DNA from: CAZIWX01 sp964543125
GTDB taxonomy: Bacteria; Fidelibacterota; UBA8477
DNA length: 8,966 bases
Assembly (NCBI GenBank): GCA_964543125.1
Contig: CAZIWX010000099.1
Coordinates: forward strand, 1-8,966
Reading direction: 5' to 3'
Every line of letters starts with the position of its first letter. The first letter of the stretch is position 1. The translations under genes were made by a program, and so were the position numbers. The notes beneath the pieces are model-generated. The model did no database searches. It was not told the origin of the DNA and was given only the letters and a program-made list of their open reading frames with translations. Shown in pieces: positions 1 through 7,641 of this stretch.

Positions 1-189
1 GGTAAGTGCCAAAGCATCCGGTGGGGTTTCTTTAAAATGACCCGTTTTCAATGCTTTTTGAATCATCCGGGCAAGTTGTTCAATGTGTACCTGCTTCCCG
101 GCTACGGACTCATGATAGGTCACCAGACCGTCCTGACGCAGGGCCACACTACATACAACGGTCGCTGTATCAATTGCCAGGATATTCAC
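1..189 (-). CDS. tsaB: TsaB, tRNA t6A biosynthesis protein, N-terminal 63 codons (cut by window edge)
   Basis: Partial gene; the C-terminal part lies outside the window. TsaB is the inactive ASKHA-fold partner of TsaD in the complex that places threonylcarbamoyl on A37 of ANN-decoding tRNAs, in the cytoplasm. Translation from GTG at 189 begins MNILAIDTATVVCSVAL, matching the family's opening strand (hydrophobic-x-IDTAT, then a second strand), followed by a GLVTYHE strand and QVHIEQLARMIQKAL, which corresponds to the conserved q.H.e.L segment. GTG is chosen because it places the LAIDTAT motif at residue 4 as in the family and no ATG lies nearby upstream in frame. The GTG shares bases with the tsaE stop (GTGA, 189-186), so translation is probably coupled. 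No clear Shine-Dalgarno is visible. It could only be confused with TsaD or another ASKHA protein, but the tsaE neighbour and lack of a TsaD-type N-terminus favour TsaB. Confidence 0.9.
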   Translation of the reverse strand, partial: MNILAIDTATVVCSVALRQDGLVTYHESVAGKQVHIEQLARMIQKALKTGHFKETPPDALALT

Positions 190-659
190 TGCAGTTTCAA
201 TTCCCGGGGACTTGAAATTTCGATTTGCCGGTCAGACAGTGTATCTGCCACAACCGACAGGGTGATCCGAATCGCATCCTCTGGTAATATATCCGCGACA
301 ATATCGGCCCATTCGATAATAGCAATGGCGCCTTGTTCCAGATACTCCCAAAAGCCCATACTCACCAACTCGGAGCCCGAGTGCAGGCGGTAAGCATCAA
401 TATGGAGTAAAGTCAAGTCTCTAGTATGGTATTCGTTGATATAGGTAAAAGTCGGGCTGGCAACATATTCCTCAATTTCGAAATAGGTCGTCAGTCCTTG
501 AGTAAATGTCGTTTTTCCGGACGCCAGATCACCGAATAAGGCCACAATGTCACCCGGCTGCAAGGCTGCGGCTAAAATGCGAGCCAGGTTTTGCATTTCT
601 GCAACGGAAGTGGTGCGGAGCGCATATTTGAAAGATGCCACAGCAAGCATATCAGGCAT
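186..659 (-). CDS. tsaE: TsaE, tRNA threonylcarbamoyladenosine biosynthesis ATPase
   Basis: TsaE is the small P-loop ATPase that drives turnover of the TsaB-TsaD complex in t6A tRNA modification. The 157-residue product has the usual family length. Visible motifs, in order: Walker A GDLASGKTTF (residues 43-52), SPTF (68-71) followed by TYINEYH, the HIDAYRL block (86-92; family H.D.YRL), and IIEW (114-117), the family's Walker B-like site. The Walker A reads A-S where the family usually has G-A, which keeps the GxxxxGKT spacing. The start at 659 lies inside the end of the porX-like gene (its TGA is 654-652), and a second ATG at 650 is equally possible because neither has a strong ribosome site. 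The 3' end overlaps tsaB by 4 bp. The gene is therefore expected to be co-transcribed and translationally coupled with both neighbours. Confidence 0.96.
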   Translation of the reverse strand: MPDMLAVASFKYALRTTSVAEMQNLARILAAALQPGDIVALFGDLASGKTTFTQGLTTYFEIEEYVASPTFTYINEYHTRDLTLLHIDAYRLHSGSELVSMGFWEYLEQGAIAIIEWADIVADILPEDAIRITLSVVADTLSDRQIEISSPRELKLQ

Positions 660-2223
660 ATTTAGATGTCAGGCAGACAAGCGGGGTGATCATTTCAGAC
701 ATGGACAATCCACCGTGTTGGTATGTATCCATATACCGGTTTTGGTAGTGGCGATAATTGGTGGGATAAAGAAAATAGAAATCACTTAGGGCAATGGCCA
801 AAGTATCACTACTCATATTCGAAGGGATTCGCAGCCGGGACGGGTTGTTAATGAACCAGGCTTCCCGGGGATTGGCCCTCAGGTTACGTCCTTGTTTGAA
901 TCTCAGGTTTACGGAGGCCTCCCGGTCAGCCTTGATCTGAGTCGGACGTTTGACTCGCACAGTTCCATGATCGGAAGTAATCACGATTTGAAATCCATTT
1001 CGACCGGCTTCGCGGATGACTTCCAAAAGCCAGGAATTTTCAAACCAGGTTCGCACGACCTGGCGATAACTGGATTCATTAGGCAGCAGTTCCTGCAAAA
1101 TACTGGATTGGGTGCGTTGATGCGCCAGAATGTCCACTTGATTCACTACCAAGCTCACAAACTGGTGGTTACTCCACGAGTTGAATTGCCTGGCGATTTG
1201 TTGTCCCTCGGCCCGGGTAACAACTTTGGCGTATTTAGGTTCGGGTTTCAGATCCAATCCCCAGCGCCGGAGTTGTTCGAGGAGGAGTCCCCGTTCGTGT
1301 TGGTTCAAGCCCCCGTCTTCATCATTTTGAAACCACTCCGGGTGGAACCTTGCCATATCGTCAGGAAACAACCCACTGAAAAGGGCATTGCGACTATATT
1401 CCGTGGTGGTAGGCAGCAAAGCAAAATAGCCGTGCCGGTCTACTTTAAAATCCGTGTACAGCAATGGTTCCAAGGTGAGCCATTGGTCCCAGCGTAATCC
1501 ATCCAGAACAATGAACAAGACCTGATCCCGGCGAGTCAACAATGGTTTAACATGGGTCGCCAATACATCCGGGGAAAGAATTGGCCGTTCGTCAAAGGGT
1601 CCGTTCACCCACTTTTCGTAGTGCCGCAGGATGTGTTTGGCGAACAAGTCATCGGTTTCTTTTTTCTGCTGGTCAAGCAAGTCATCGAGACCGGATTCGT
1701 TGGCATCCGCCAGTTCAATTTCCCAGGCGGTTAATTGATGATGAATATGGATCCACTCAGTGGATGTGATTTCATTATTCAAGCGGGATGATAATTCATT
1801 CAGGGCCCGGATATATCGACCAGTCATTCGATTTTGTGAAATACGCTGTTTCTCAAGATTATTTTTAATCGCGGAAAGAATTTGAGACGGATTGACGGGT
1901 TTGGTCAGATAATCGGTGATCTGGCTACCGATAGCCTCCTCCATCAACGATTCTTCTTCATTCTTAGTGATCATGATTACGGGCAGAGCCGGGTGCTCAT
2001 TTTTAAGGAGGCTAAGTGTTTCCAACCCGTCTTTACCCTGCATCATTTCGTCCAACAGGACTATATCAATGGGTTGTTGCCGCGCCAGGACCAAAGCGTC
2101 TTCTCCGTTAGTAGCGATAATGACCTCGTACCCTTTTTGTTGAAGAAACATGATGTGGGGTTTCAGGAGATCAATCTCATCATCCACCCATAAAATCCGC
2201 CCGCGTTGATGTTCAGAATTCAT
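652..2223 (-). CDS. porX: PorX-like response regulator with PglZ (alkaline phosphatase superfamily) domain
   Basis: The 523-residue protein has a receiver domain (about residues 8-125), a helical middle (about 126-225) and a PglZ/AlkP-fold C-terminus (about 230-520). The receiver has acidic pocket D14/D15, phospho-acceptor D58, switch T86 and K108. The PglZ domain keeps the expected metal and nucleophile positions: D241, the Thr cluster 272-274 in PTTTEYSRNALFSG, D364 and H368, D418/H419, and H503. Architecture, length and motifs match PorX of Bacteroidota, which pairs with sensor kinase PorY, controls type IX secretion, and has been reported to be a zinc phosphodiesterase acting on oligonucleotides. 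The ATG at 2223 is preferred because it gives a PorX-like N-terminus (GRILWVDDEIDLLKPHI); a GTG at 2238 would add five residues. The usual Pro four residues after the phospho-Asp is Gln here (Q62). No porY or type IX gene lies in the window, so the exact role is inferred. The 3' end overlaps tsaE by 8 bp. Confidence 0.88.
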   Translation of the reverse strand: MNSEHQRGRILWVDDEIDLLKPHIMFLQQKGYEVIIATNGEDALVLARQQPIDIVLLDEMMQGKDGLETLSLLKNEHPALPVIMITKNEEESLMEEAIGSQITDYLTKPVNPSQILSAIKNNLEKQRISQNRMTGRYIRALNELSSRLNNEITSTEWIHIHHQLTAWEIELADANESGLDDLLDQQKKETDDLFAKHILRHYEKWVNGPFDERPILSPDVLATHVKPLLTRRDQVLFIVLDGLRWDQWLTLEPLLYTDFKVDRHGYFALLPTTTEYSRNALFSGLFPDDMARFHPEWFQNDEDGGLNQHERGLLLEQLRRWGLDLKPEPKYAKVVTRAEGQQIARQFNSWSNHQFVSLVVNQVDILAHQRTQSSILQELLPNESSYRQVVRTWFENSWLLEVIREAGRNGFQIVITSDHGTVRVKRPTQIKADREASVNLRFKQGRNLRANPREAWFINNPSRLRIPSNMSSDTLAIALSDFYFLYPTNYRHYQNRYMDTYQHGGLSMSEMITPLVCLTSKYA

Positions 2224-2251
2224 TCGCGAAAGATACACATCCGGCTTATGA

Positions 2252-2276
2252 TGTCAATGTGGCAGCCCGTTGTCAA
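2252..2276 (-). promoter_or_regulatory. Possible promoter for the porX-tsaE-tsaB unit (two TTGACA hexamers)
   Basis: The non-coding stretch between the cyclase stop and the porX-like start carries two exact TTGACA hexamers in the coding direction, at 2276-2271 and 2257-2252, 19 bp apart. The first has a weak CATCAT 17 bp downstream. The second has TATCTT 16 bp downstream, which would start transcription at or just inside the gene. Either could be a -35 box. Alternatively the pair could be a direct-repeat operator. No good -10 box or Bacteroides-type -7 element (TAnnTTTG) is present; TATCTTTC is the nearest match. The rest of 2224-2352 shows nothing else convincing. Confidence 0.3.
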
Positions 2277-2352
2277 AGGCTATTTGTCCTTATAATAGAC
2301 GCTTGATTTTATTCAGCTTAGTTATGAAAGCGAAGTAAGCTTGAGATGACTT

Positions 2353-4809
2353 TTATTTTGAAGTCAACACCCAGACGCCATCCCAATCATCTCCGGGTGG
2401 ATTGGCTTGCCAGAACGGAATGCGATCATCCAGATAAGTCCGGCAGGGATTGGATTTACGCCCTGTAAATTGGCGTTCATATTTCTCTGCTTCTAAAAGG
2501 GTTTTGATGGCCGCATCCCATTTTTGGGCCCGGATTTGCTCAAGTGCGATTTTCCAGATCTCCAACAATTTCCAATCATTTTCAACCAGGTCATCTTTGA
2601 AACCCAGAACTTCAAAAGTTTGCAGCGCTTCCTGTTTTCCCATAACCCGGGTGGTGCCCAATTCGCGTAAAATAAATTCTTCACTCAATAATTTTGCGGT
2701 GTGATGACTGATCTGGGAATAAACACCGTACTGCTTGGCAGAGGATTCCAGGCGGGCGGCAGTATTCACCGGGTCACCCATCATCGTGTAATTCATTCGA
2801 CCTGTGCTACCCATATTCCCCGTGACGATTTCACCTGAGCTAATACCGATACGCATTTGCATGGCTTGTACGCATTCAGGCCAGCGGTCACTTTCATTCG
2901 CCCATTTTTCACGGAGTTCACCCAGTCGTTTTTGCATTCGGATCGATGCTCTAACGGCCCGTTCGGCATGATCTTCCAAGCGAACCGGCGCTCCAAAGAA
3001 GGCAATGATGGCATCTCCCTCATATTTGTCGAGCGTCCCATTTTCATCCAATAAAATATCAGTCATTTCGGTGAGATATTCGTTCAGGAGTGTAACGAGA
3101 TCCTCGGCACTAAGCATCTCTGAAAATGTTGAAAATCCCTGAATATCCGTGAAATACGGTGTACAGATTGCTGCTTCCCCACCCAATTTGGGTTGTTGGT
3201 GGCTTTCATGCATCATGTCGATCAGTTCCGGTGAGATATAGGCGCCGAAGGCTTTGCGTAGAAAACGTTTATCTTTTTGCTCCATGATGAATTTGTAAAT
3301 GACATTAGCGCCATAGGACATAATAATGGCAGCGATGGGGCTGATCACCGGCACTACCAAAGACCCTCCCACGGCAGGTGTATCAATGACCAGCCAGTGG
3401 GCATGTTGCAGTGTTGACGCAGGCAGGACGCTGGCCAGCAAGTACTTTAATAACCAGAGACTATCACTGGTAAAAAAACCAATACTGATGCTTAAGTAGA
3501 CTAAAATTTCCAAGAAGATCAACAGTCCCCCAACCAGGGGATTAAAGGCAGTCAGAAAAGCAAAGGCCAAGAGCCCAACCAGTACAATTAATCCAATTTG
3601 AGTCGTGGCTGAATCCCGGGTAAATTCAACGGTTGATCCCAAGACATGAATAAAATCCTCATCCAAGATTTCCTGGATCGCGTTGGCGTGTAATTCAAAT
3701 CCCGGCAGAAGAACCGGATCGCCACCGTAAGTAAAGAAGGGCGTTTTTTTATAATCGTGGTAAACTTCAACAGATACACCGATGATACAAATCTTATCCC
3801 GAAACGGACTTTGGGGAATTTCATAAGTATTATCCATGGTGAGCATCATTTGGTTGAAGCTGCTGGTGGAGTCAAAAAGCGACATCCAGTCCGTATCTTC
3901 GGCCCGTAAATCGTAATCCTCGGTATCGATGACATTGGACAAGGGGTAGCGGATGAAAGTGGACCAGGGTTTATTCGCCTGAATATACCGCGCCTTGGAG
4001 GGGGGGCCGTAAAAATTACAGAGAAACGTTTGCTTGAAACGACCATAAGATGGAATCCGGAGGGCGCCATATTCAAATTGCCTGGCTTCAGGGTCATACC
4101 GGATGGAGGTCGAGTCCGGTAGTTGCCTAAAGTCCTTAACCGCTTTTAAAGCCAAGGTGAGGTACCAAGTTTTGGGATCCTGCGCCATGGAATAAAAAAC
4201 CGGGTACCGCCGGCTAAAGCCATCTGCGTCTTCCACCATATCGATCAACCCGTACTCCGGGTTGACTGCCATGATGATATCGTTGGGTGTCACGATCATC
4301 TGGGGTGGGACCCGGGTGGGCTCATTTTTTATAGTAGCAGACAAGATCACATCGGTTCCTTTGGCTTCGGCATACTGAATTGCCTTGGCCAACTGAAGAT
4401 CGCCATCCTCAAATCCAACCGGAAGTTGGTCCTTGAAAATATCCAGAGCATTCCGGGTGTATCGATCCCGCGAGTCGAATTGAACATCAAATACGATGAC
4501 TTTTGCATTGGCATCCGCCAGGTTTTTTATGACCCGATTCCAGATTTTCCCGCGGGGATAGGGCCAGGTTTCCGGGATGAGCCGGAAGCTTTCATCGTCC
4601 ACGTCAACCAGAACCACGTCGAGACTATCGGCCGGCCGGTTGGTCCGGGCGGCCCAACCTGAAAGCGGGCCGCGAACTTTAAAACTAAAATCCAGCACAT
4701 TGAAACTAAGCAGTTCAAACAGGCCGATAGCCTGCATGAAGGTGACGATCACAATTGCGATGAAGGTAATCCCGATACCCGGGCCATATTTGGTAAAATA
4801 TTTTTTCAA
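2353..4809 (-). CDS. CHASE2-domain transmembrane adenylate cyclase (class III)
   Basis: This predicted inner-membrane enzyme makes cAMP in response to an extracytoplasmic signal. The 818 residues comprise TM1 (about 12-30), a periplasmic CHASE2 sensor (about 31-395), hydrophobic segments at about 404-422, 425-447 and 482-506, a class III cyclase domain (about 520-735), and an 80-residue tail ending in PPGDDWDGVWVLTSK, a type of ending recalled from other CHASE2 cyclases. All cyclase active-site residues are present at canonical spacing: metal-binding D555 and D599 (44 apart), adenine-selecting K595 and T675 (the Lys/Thr pair of Spirulina CyaC), and transition-state N682 and R686. This favours ATP over GTP. 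An extra hydrophobic stretch (about 450-470) sits in the loop before the last TM. The start is TTG at 4809; upstream in-frame codons run to a TAA at 4857 with no ATG. See the overlapping small frame at 4806-4844 for an alternative. It is last in the FecR/barrel operon, 58 bp after the barrel gene. Confidence 0.93.
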   Translation of the reverse strand: MKKYFTKYGPGIGITFIAIVIVTFMQAIGLFELLSFNVLDFSFKVRGPLSGWAARTNRPADSLDVVLVDVDDESFRLIPETWPYPRGKIWNRVIKNLADANAKVIVFDVQFDSRDRYTRNALDIFKDQLPVGFEDGDLQLAKAIQYAEAKGTDVILSATIKNEPTRVPPQMIVTPNDIIMAVNPEYGLIDMVEDADGFSRRYPVFYSMAQDPKTWYLTLALKAVKDFRQLPDSTSIRYDPEARQFEYGALRIPSYGRFKQTFLCNFYGPPSKARYIQANKPWSTFIRYPLSNVIDTEDYDLRAEDTDWMSLFDSTSSFNQMMLTMDNTYEIPQSPFRDKICIIGVSVEVYHDYKKTPFFTYGGDPVLLPGFELHANAIQEILDEDFIHVLGSTVEFTRDSATTQIGLIVLVGLLAFAFLTAFNPLVGGLLIFLEILVYLSISIGFFTSDSLWLLKYLLASVLPASTLQHAHWLVIDTPAVGGSLVVPVISPIAAIIMSYGANVIYKFIMEQKDKRFLRKAFGAYISPELIDMMHESHQQPKLGGEAAICTPYFTDIQGFSTFSEMLSAEDLVTLLNEYLTEMTDILLDENGTLDKYEGDAIIAFFGAPVRLEDHAERAVRASIRMQKRLGELREKWANESDRWPECVQAMQMRIGISSGEIVTGNMGSTGRMNYTMMGDPVNTAARLESSAKQYGVYSQISHHTAKLLSEEFILRELGTTRVMGKQEALQTFEVLGFKDDLVENDWKLLEIWKIALEQIRAQKWDAAIKTLLEAEKYERQFTGRKSNPCRTYLDDRIPFWQANPPGDDWDGVWVLTSK

Positions 4810-4844
4810 GGGTTGATCTTGAAATTGCCGGTAATGACGTTCAT
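4806..4844 (-). other. 12-codon reading frame overlapping the cyclase TTG start
   Basis: An ATG at 4844 opens a short frame encoding MNVITGNFKINP, whose TGA (4808-4806) overlaps the TTG start of the cyclase (4809-4807). It starts 23 bp after the barrel-protein stop, a gap similar to the 26 bp one gene earlier. It could be a coupling leader peptide, or the true N-terminus of the cyclase separated by a one-base deletion. One added base in the CCC run at 4812-4810 would read FKINPLKKYFTKYGP continuously into the cyclase. There is no obvious Shine-Dalgarno. It may also be coincidence. Confidence 0.3.
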
Positions 4845-4867
4845 TCTGATTCGGTTATTCGGTGATA

Positions 4868-7615
4868 TTAGAAACCCATCTCATACCGGAGAAAATAGGA
4901 ATGATCGGTATAGTTGTAATCACTTCCATTATACTTACGGAATTCCGACAAGAATACAATCTGAGATTTAGCGGCATATTGGGCAATATTGAGCGTTTTA
5001 AATCGATACCTTACGCTTAATTCAAACTTGCTCTGACTTTCAGGCAAAGTCGTCAGTACATTATTCTCGTCGTAACTTTTTTGATCCTGCATGATTTCGG
5101 TAAAACCGCCGCGGAGATTAAATTTCCCTGCAAACATATTATAGCTGACGGCGCCGCCCAAAGTTGTGAAAGCGTTGCTGCGGAAAAATGGATTCGCCTC
5201 GGTGAATAATTGATTTGTATTGCGGCGGATCGTCACAGTGGTAATCATGGGGATGGTCCACTCCGATCTCAGGTTAACACCCACCAAAGCGGCGGATTGC
5301 ATGAGACTTTTTTGTCCTACCCGTAAATCGTTGCGGCTTGAGTTCATGTAATTCAGGTTGATATTATTCTGGATATCGCCCAGGTTGATGTTATACCCCA
5401 GGTTGATTGATGAGGACAGTGTATTGTCCAAAATGCGTGGATCGCTAAGGATAGTGTCGCCAGCCATGCTTAAAGTATCAATATTATTATCACGATTGTA
5501 AGATTTTAAATTGGCTGTAAAGGTGGGCAACCCGCGTCCCGGATTAAAAGTGAAGCCACCAATCACCGAGCTATAAGCCGTACGGGGATCGTCTGTTTCA
5601 TTCAGACTCAGGACGTTATCTTTCTTGAATTCATATCCCAAGTTGAGATAGAGCATATTATTCAGTAAGCGAATTTTATCTGAAATTTTCCAGCCCGCAT
5701 TGTCATTAGTAATAAACGGGCTTCCAGCAGCTCGGAATGAGGGTGCTACATAGTTGTAATTAACCGAGACAAAATTATTGAAATAGTTCAATCTCAGCCG
5801 CATGGAATAGGCAATGGAAGTGAGGGATTTGAGGACGCTGGTTTTGTATTTGCCGGCATCTAGAGGTACGAGAATATTTTGATTCAGAACAAAGTATTTT
5901 TCCAGTTTACCCGGGTCAAATTTGTTATCTGTCAGGAGAAAACCCAGGCCCGCATTGGATATTAAATCATCAATGTAGGCAAAAGGAAGATCGATTGAAC
6001 CCGATCCCAGCGTGTCATCAAAGGAGCTATCGGCTAACAAGGCAAAAGTATCCAGTTCCGCCCGCGTCAGAGCGCCATCAAAAATATTCTTGTTGGTCAA
6101 AGACAGGGCGCCTTCAAGTTCCAACAGCAAGCGGCGATCGTCCATTCCAAATGCAAGATCACTCCCCACGACGATATTATCCTCAGGATATAATCCCGAA
6201 AAGCCATACCCGATTGCGGTTGTATCCCCAAAAGCAATCAAGTTTTGATCGCCGAAATGTATGGGAATAGTTGAATCGCTACCCGGAATGGTATACTGAT
6301 AATCAAGATTTAAATTTGGTTTTAACTTAACCGAGTTGACGCTATCTCGCGCATGAACATAGAAAAAACCCCACTGGAAATTGCGTCCGCTACCGAAAGC
6401 CGGGCGAATACCGAACAGGTGGCGTTCGAAAGCATAGTTATTACGGCTCCAACGCGTGTTTGAGCTGTCAAAAATTGCATTTGCCGTGCCTACAATGGCG
6501 CGACCGGTGTTACCGCTTACAATTTGTAAGGAGCCCCAATTCCATAGGAATTTCAGGTTATGCCCACGAACTCGTTTTCCCCAAAGTCCAAGGCGATTCA
6601 TCATTGGAGAAGCATCCCCGTAGGTGTAGCGAATCCAGGAATTGCGGGCATTGAAAATGTAGCGGTTTTGGGGTTGTTTGTCCGGACTTTCCTGACTGGT
6701 CAAATTCATGGTCGTCGTTAATCGAATCCAGTCCAGGTCTGCATCCACACTAAGATCCATCCGATTCACACCCACCTGATTGGGGGTAAGTACCGTAACA
6801 CCACTTGAGTCTTGTGATTTAATATTAATTAAATTCGACCGGCTACTCAGGGTCAAATTGCTGTGCAGATCCACGGCAAACAGCGATGCCGCTTTTGATT
6901 CGACCGAAAAATTCCAGGATGTGGTTCCGATACGGACCTTGTAAAGATTGGAGACCTCGATTGATATTGTATGCCGGCCAGGTTTGATATAATCCGGTTT
7001 GTAGGTAACGAGGTCTTCAGAGGCTACCGAATAAGGTGTTACATTCACATTATCGAAGAACACTTTAATGGAATTAACATCGACATTTTCCAGGTTAAAA
7101 AGAGAAACGGCAATGACGACCTCATCATCATAGGATACCGTTTCCCCGGGCTCCGGCGTAAGAACAATAATCTGTCCGGATTGGGCGCCGGCCCGACGAT
7201 TTTGAACATCCGACTGGGGCTCGATTATCGGTACATAAACGGGCTGCTCCGTGGGGTTTTCGACTTCCGGATAAGCCAGGATGCCGCCGTCTTTTAATTG
7301 CAGCACGATGACATAATCTATTCCCGGTGCGGCGATGTTTTCACCGGGGATAGTGCCGACCAGGGACATTCCTTTAAATGACATGGAAGTTTCTAGATAG
7401 CCAACCTGCCCTGACAAACGATAAAGTATTTTTGCAGCCGAGATATCAGCCTGGTCACCCGTATAAATGACCTCTAAAGATAAATCCTGACCTTGAACAC
7501 CTTCACGGGGTGGTAAATGAGCCATTTCCCCCTGGACCGGCGACATTGAAAAGTTTGCTGCATAAGCAAACGTAGCAGTAAGTAAAAGCCCGAGGTAAAA
7601 TAATAGTTTTGACAT
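4868..7615 (-). CDS. Large outer-membrane beta-barrel protein with N-terminal Ig-like regions, function unknown
   Basis: The 915-residue protein starts with a clear signal peptide (MSKLLFYLGLLLTATFAYA, cleavage after the AYA at residue 19). Two beta-rich Ig-like regions follow: about 40-130, ending in an APGIDYVIVLQLKDGG strand typical of such folds, and about 145-240, with IVLTPEPGETV and PGRHTISIEVSN. From about 245 to the end, alternating polar and aromatic strands, Asn/Asp/Ser-rich turns and a terminal Phe (YFLRYEMGF) indicate an outer-membrane barrel inserted by BAM. I see no TonB box or plug signature and no recognisable enzyme motif, so I cannot name its substrate. The Ig-like part should lie in the periplasm or act as a scaffold. 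The gene sits between a periplasmic FecR-domain protein and a CHASE2 cyclase, which suggests a surface or periplasmic role in the same signalling unit. ATG at 7615 is set by the signal peptide; the ribosome site is weak. Confidence 0.8.
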   Translation of the reverse strand: MSKLLFYLGLLLTATFAYAANFSMSPVQGEMAHLPPREGVQGQDLSLEVIYTGDQADISAAKILYRLSGQVGYLETSMSFKGMSLVGTIPGENIAAPGIDYVIVLQLKDGGILAYPEVENPTEQPVYVPIIEPQSDVQNRRAGAQSGQIIVLTPEPGETVSYDDEVVIAVSLFNLENVDVNSIKVFFDNVNVTPYSVASEDLVTYKPDYIKPGRHTISIEVSNLYKVRIGTTSWNFSVESKAASLFAVDLHSNLTLSSRSNLINIKSQDSSGVTVLTPNQVGVNRMDLSVDADLDWIRLTTTMNLTSQESPDKQPQNRYIFNARNSWIRYTYGDASPMMNRLGLWGKRVRGHNLKFLWNWGSLQIVSGNTGRAIVGTANAIFDSSNTRWSRNNYAFERHLFGIRPAFGSGRNFQWGFFYVHARDSVNSVKLKPNLNLDYQYTIPGSDSTIPIHFGDQNLIAFGDTTAIGYGFSGLYPEDNIVVGSDLAFGMDDRRLLLELEGALSLTNKNIFDGALTRAELDTFALLADSSFDDTLGSGSIDLPFAYIDDLISNAGLGFLLTDNKFDPGKLEKYFVLNQNILVPLDAGKYKTSVLKSLTSIAYSMRLRLNYFNNFVSVNYNYVAPSFRAAGSPFITNDNAGWKISDKIRLLNNMLYLNLGYEFKKDNVLSLNETDDPRTAYSSVIGGFTFNPGRGLPTFTANLKSYNRDNNIDTLSMAGDTILSDPRILDNTLSSSINLGYNINLGDIQNNINLNYMNSSRNDLRVGQKSLMQSAALVGVNLRSEWTIPMITTVTIRRNTNQLFTEANPFFRSNAFTTLGGAVSYNMFAGKFNLRGGFTEIMQDQKSYDENNVLTTLPESQSKFELSVRYRFKTLNIAQYAAKSQIVFLSEFRKYNGSDYNYTDHSYFLRYEMGF

Positions 7616-7641
7616 ACTTAAGAGAAGTTAGCGGTGCAGGC

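Noticed and set aside
892..1497. 201-codon plus-strand open frame
   Set aside because: It lies fully antisense to the PorX-like gene, whose motifs are unmistakable; the plus-strand product shows no recognisable domain.
652..2223. PglZ domain as a sign of a BREX phage-defence system
   Set aside because: The domain is fused to a receiver as in PorX, and no pglX, brxC or other BREX gene is present; the neighbours are tsaE and tsaB.
2315..2341. Inverted repeat AGCTTA...TAAGCT after the cyclase as a terminator
   Set aside because: The stem is only 6 bp with a 15-base loop, AT-rich, and has no T-run after it on the minus strand.
4000..4006. Run of seven G (seven C in the cyclase coding strand) as a frameshift site
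   Set aside because: The frame continues normally on both sides with a coherent CHASE2 sequence, so there is no sign of slippage.
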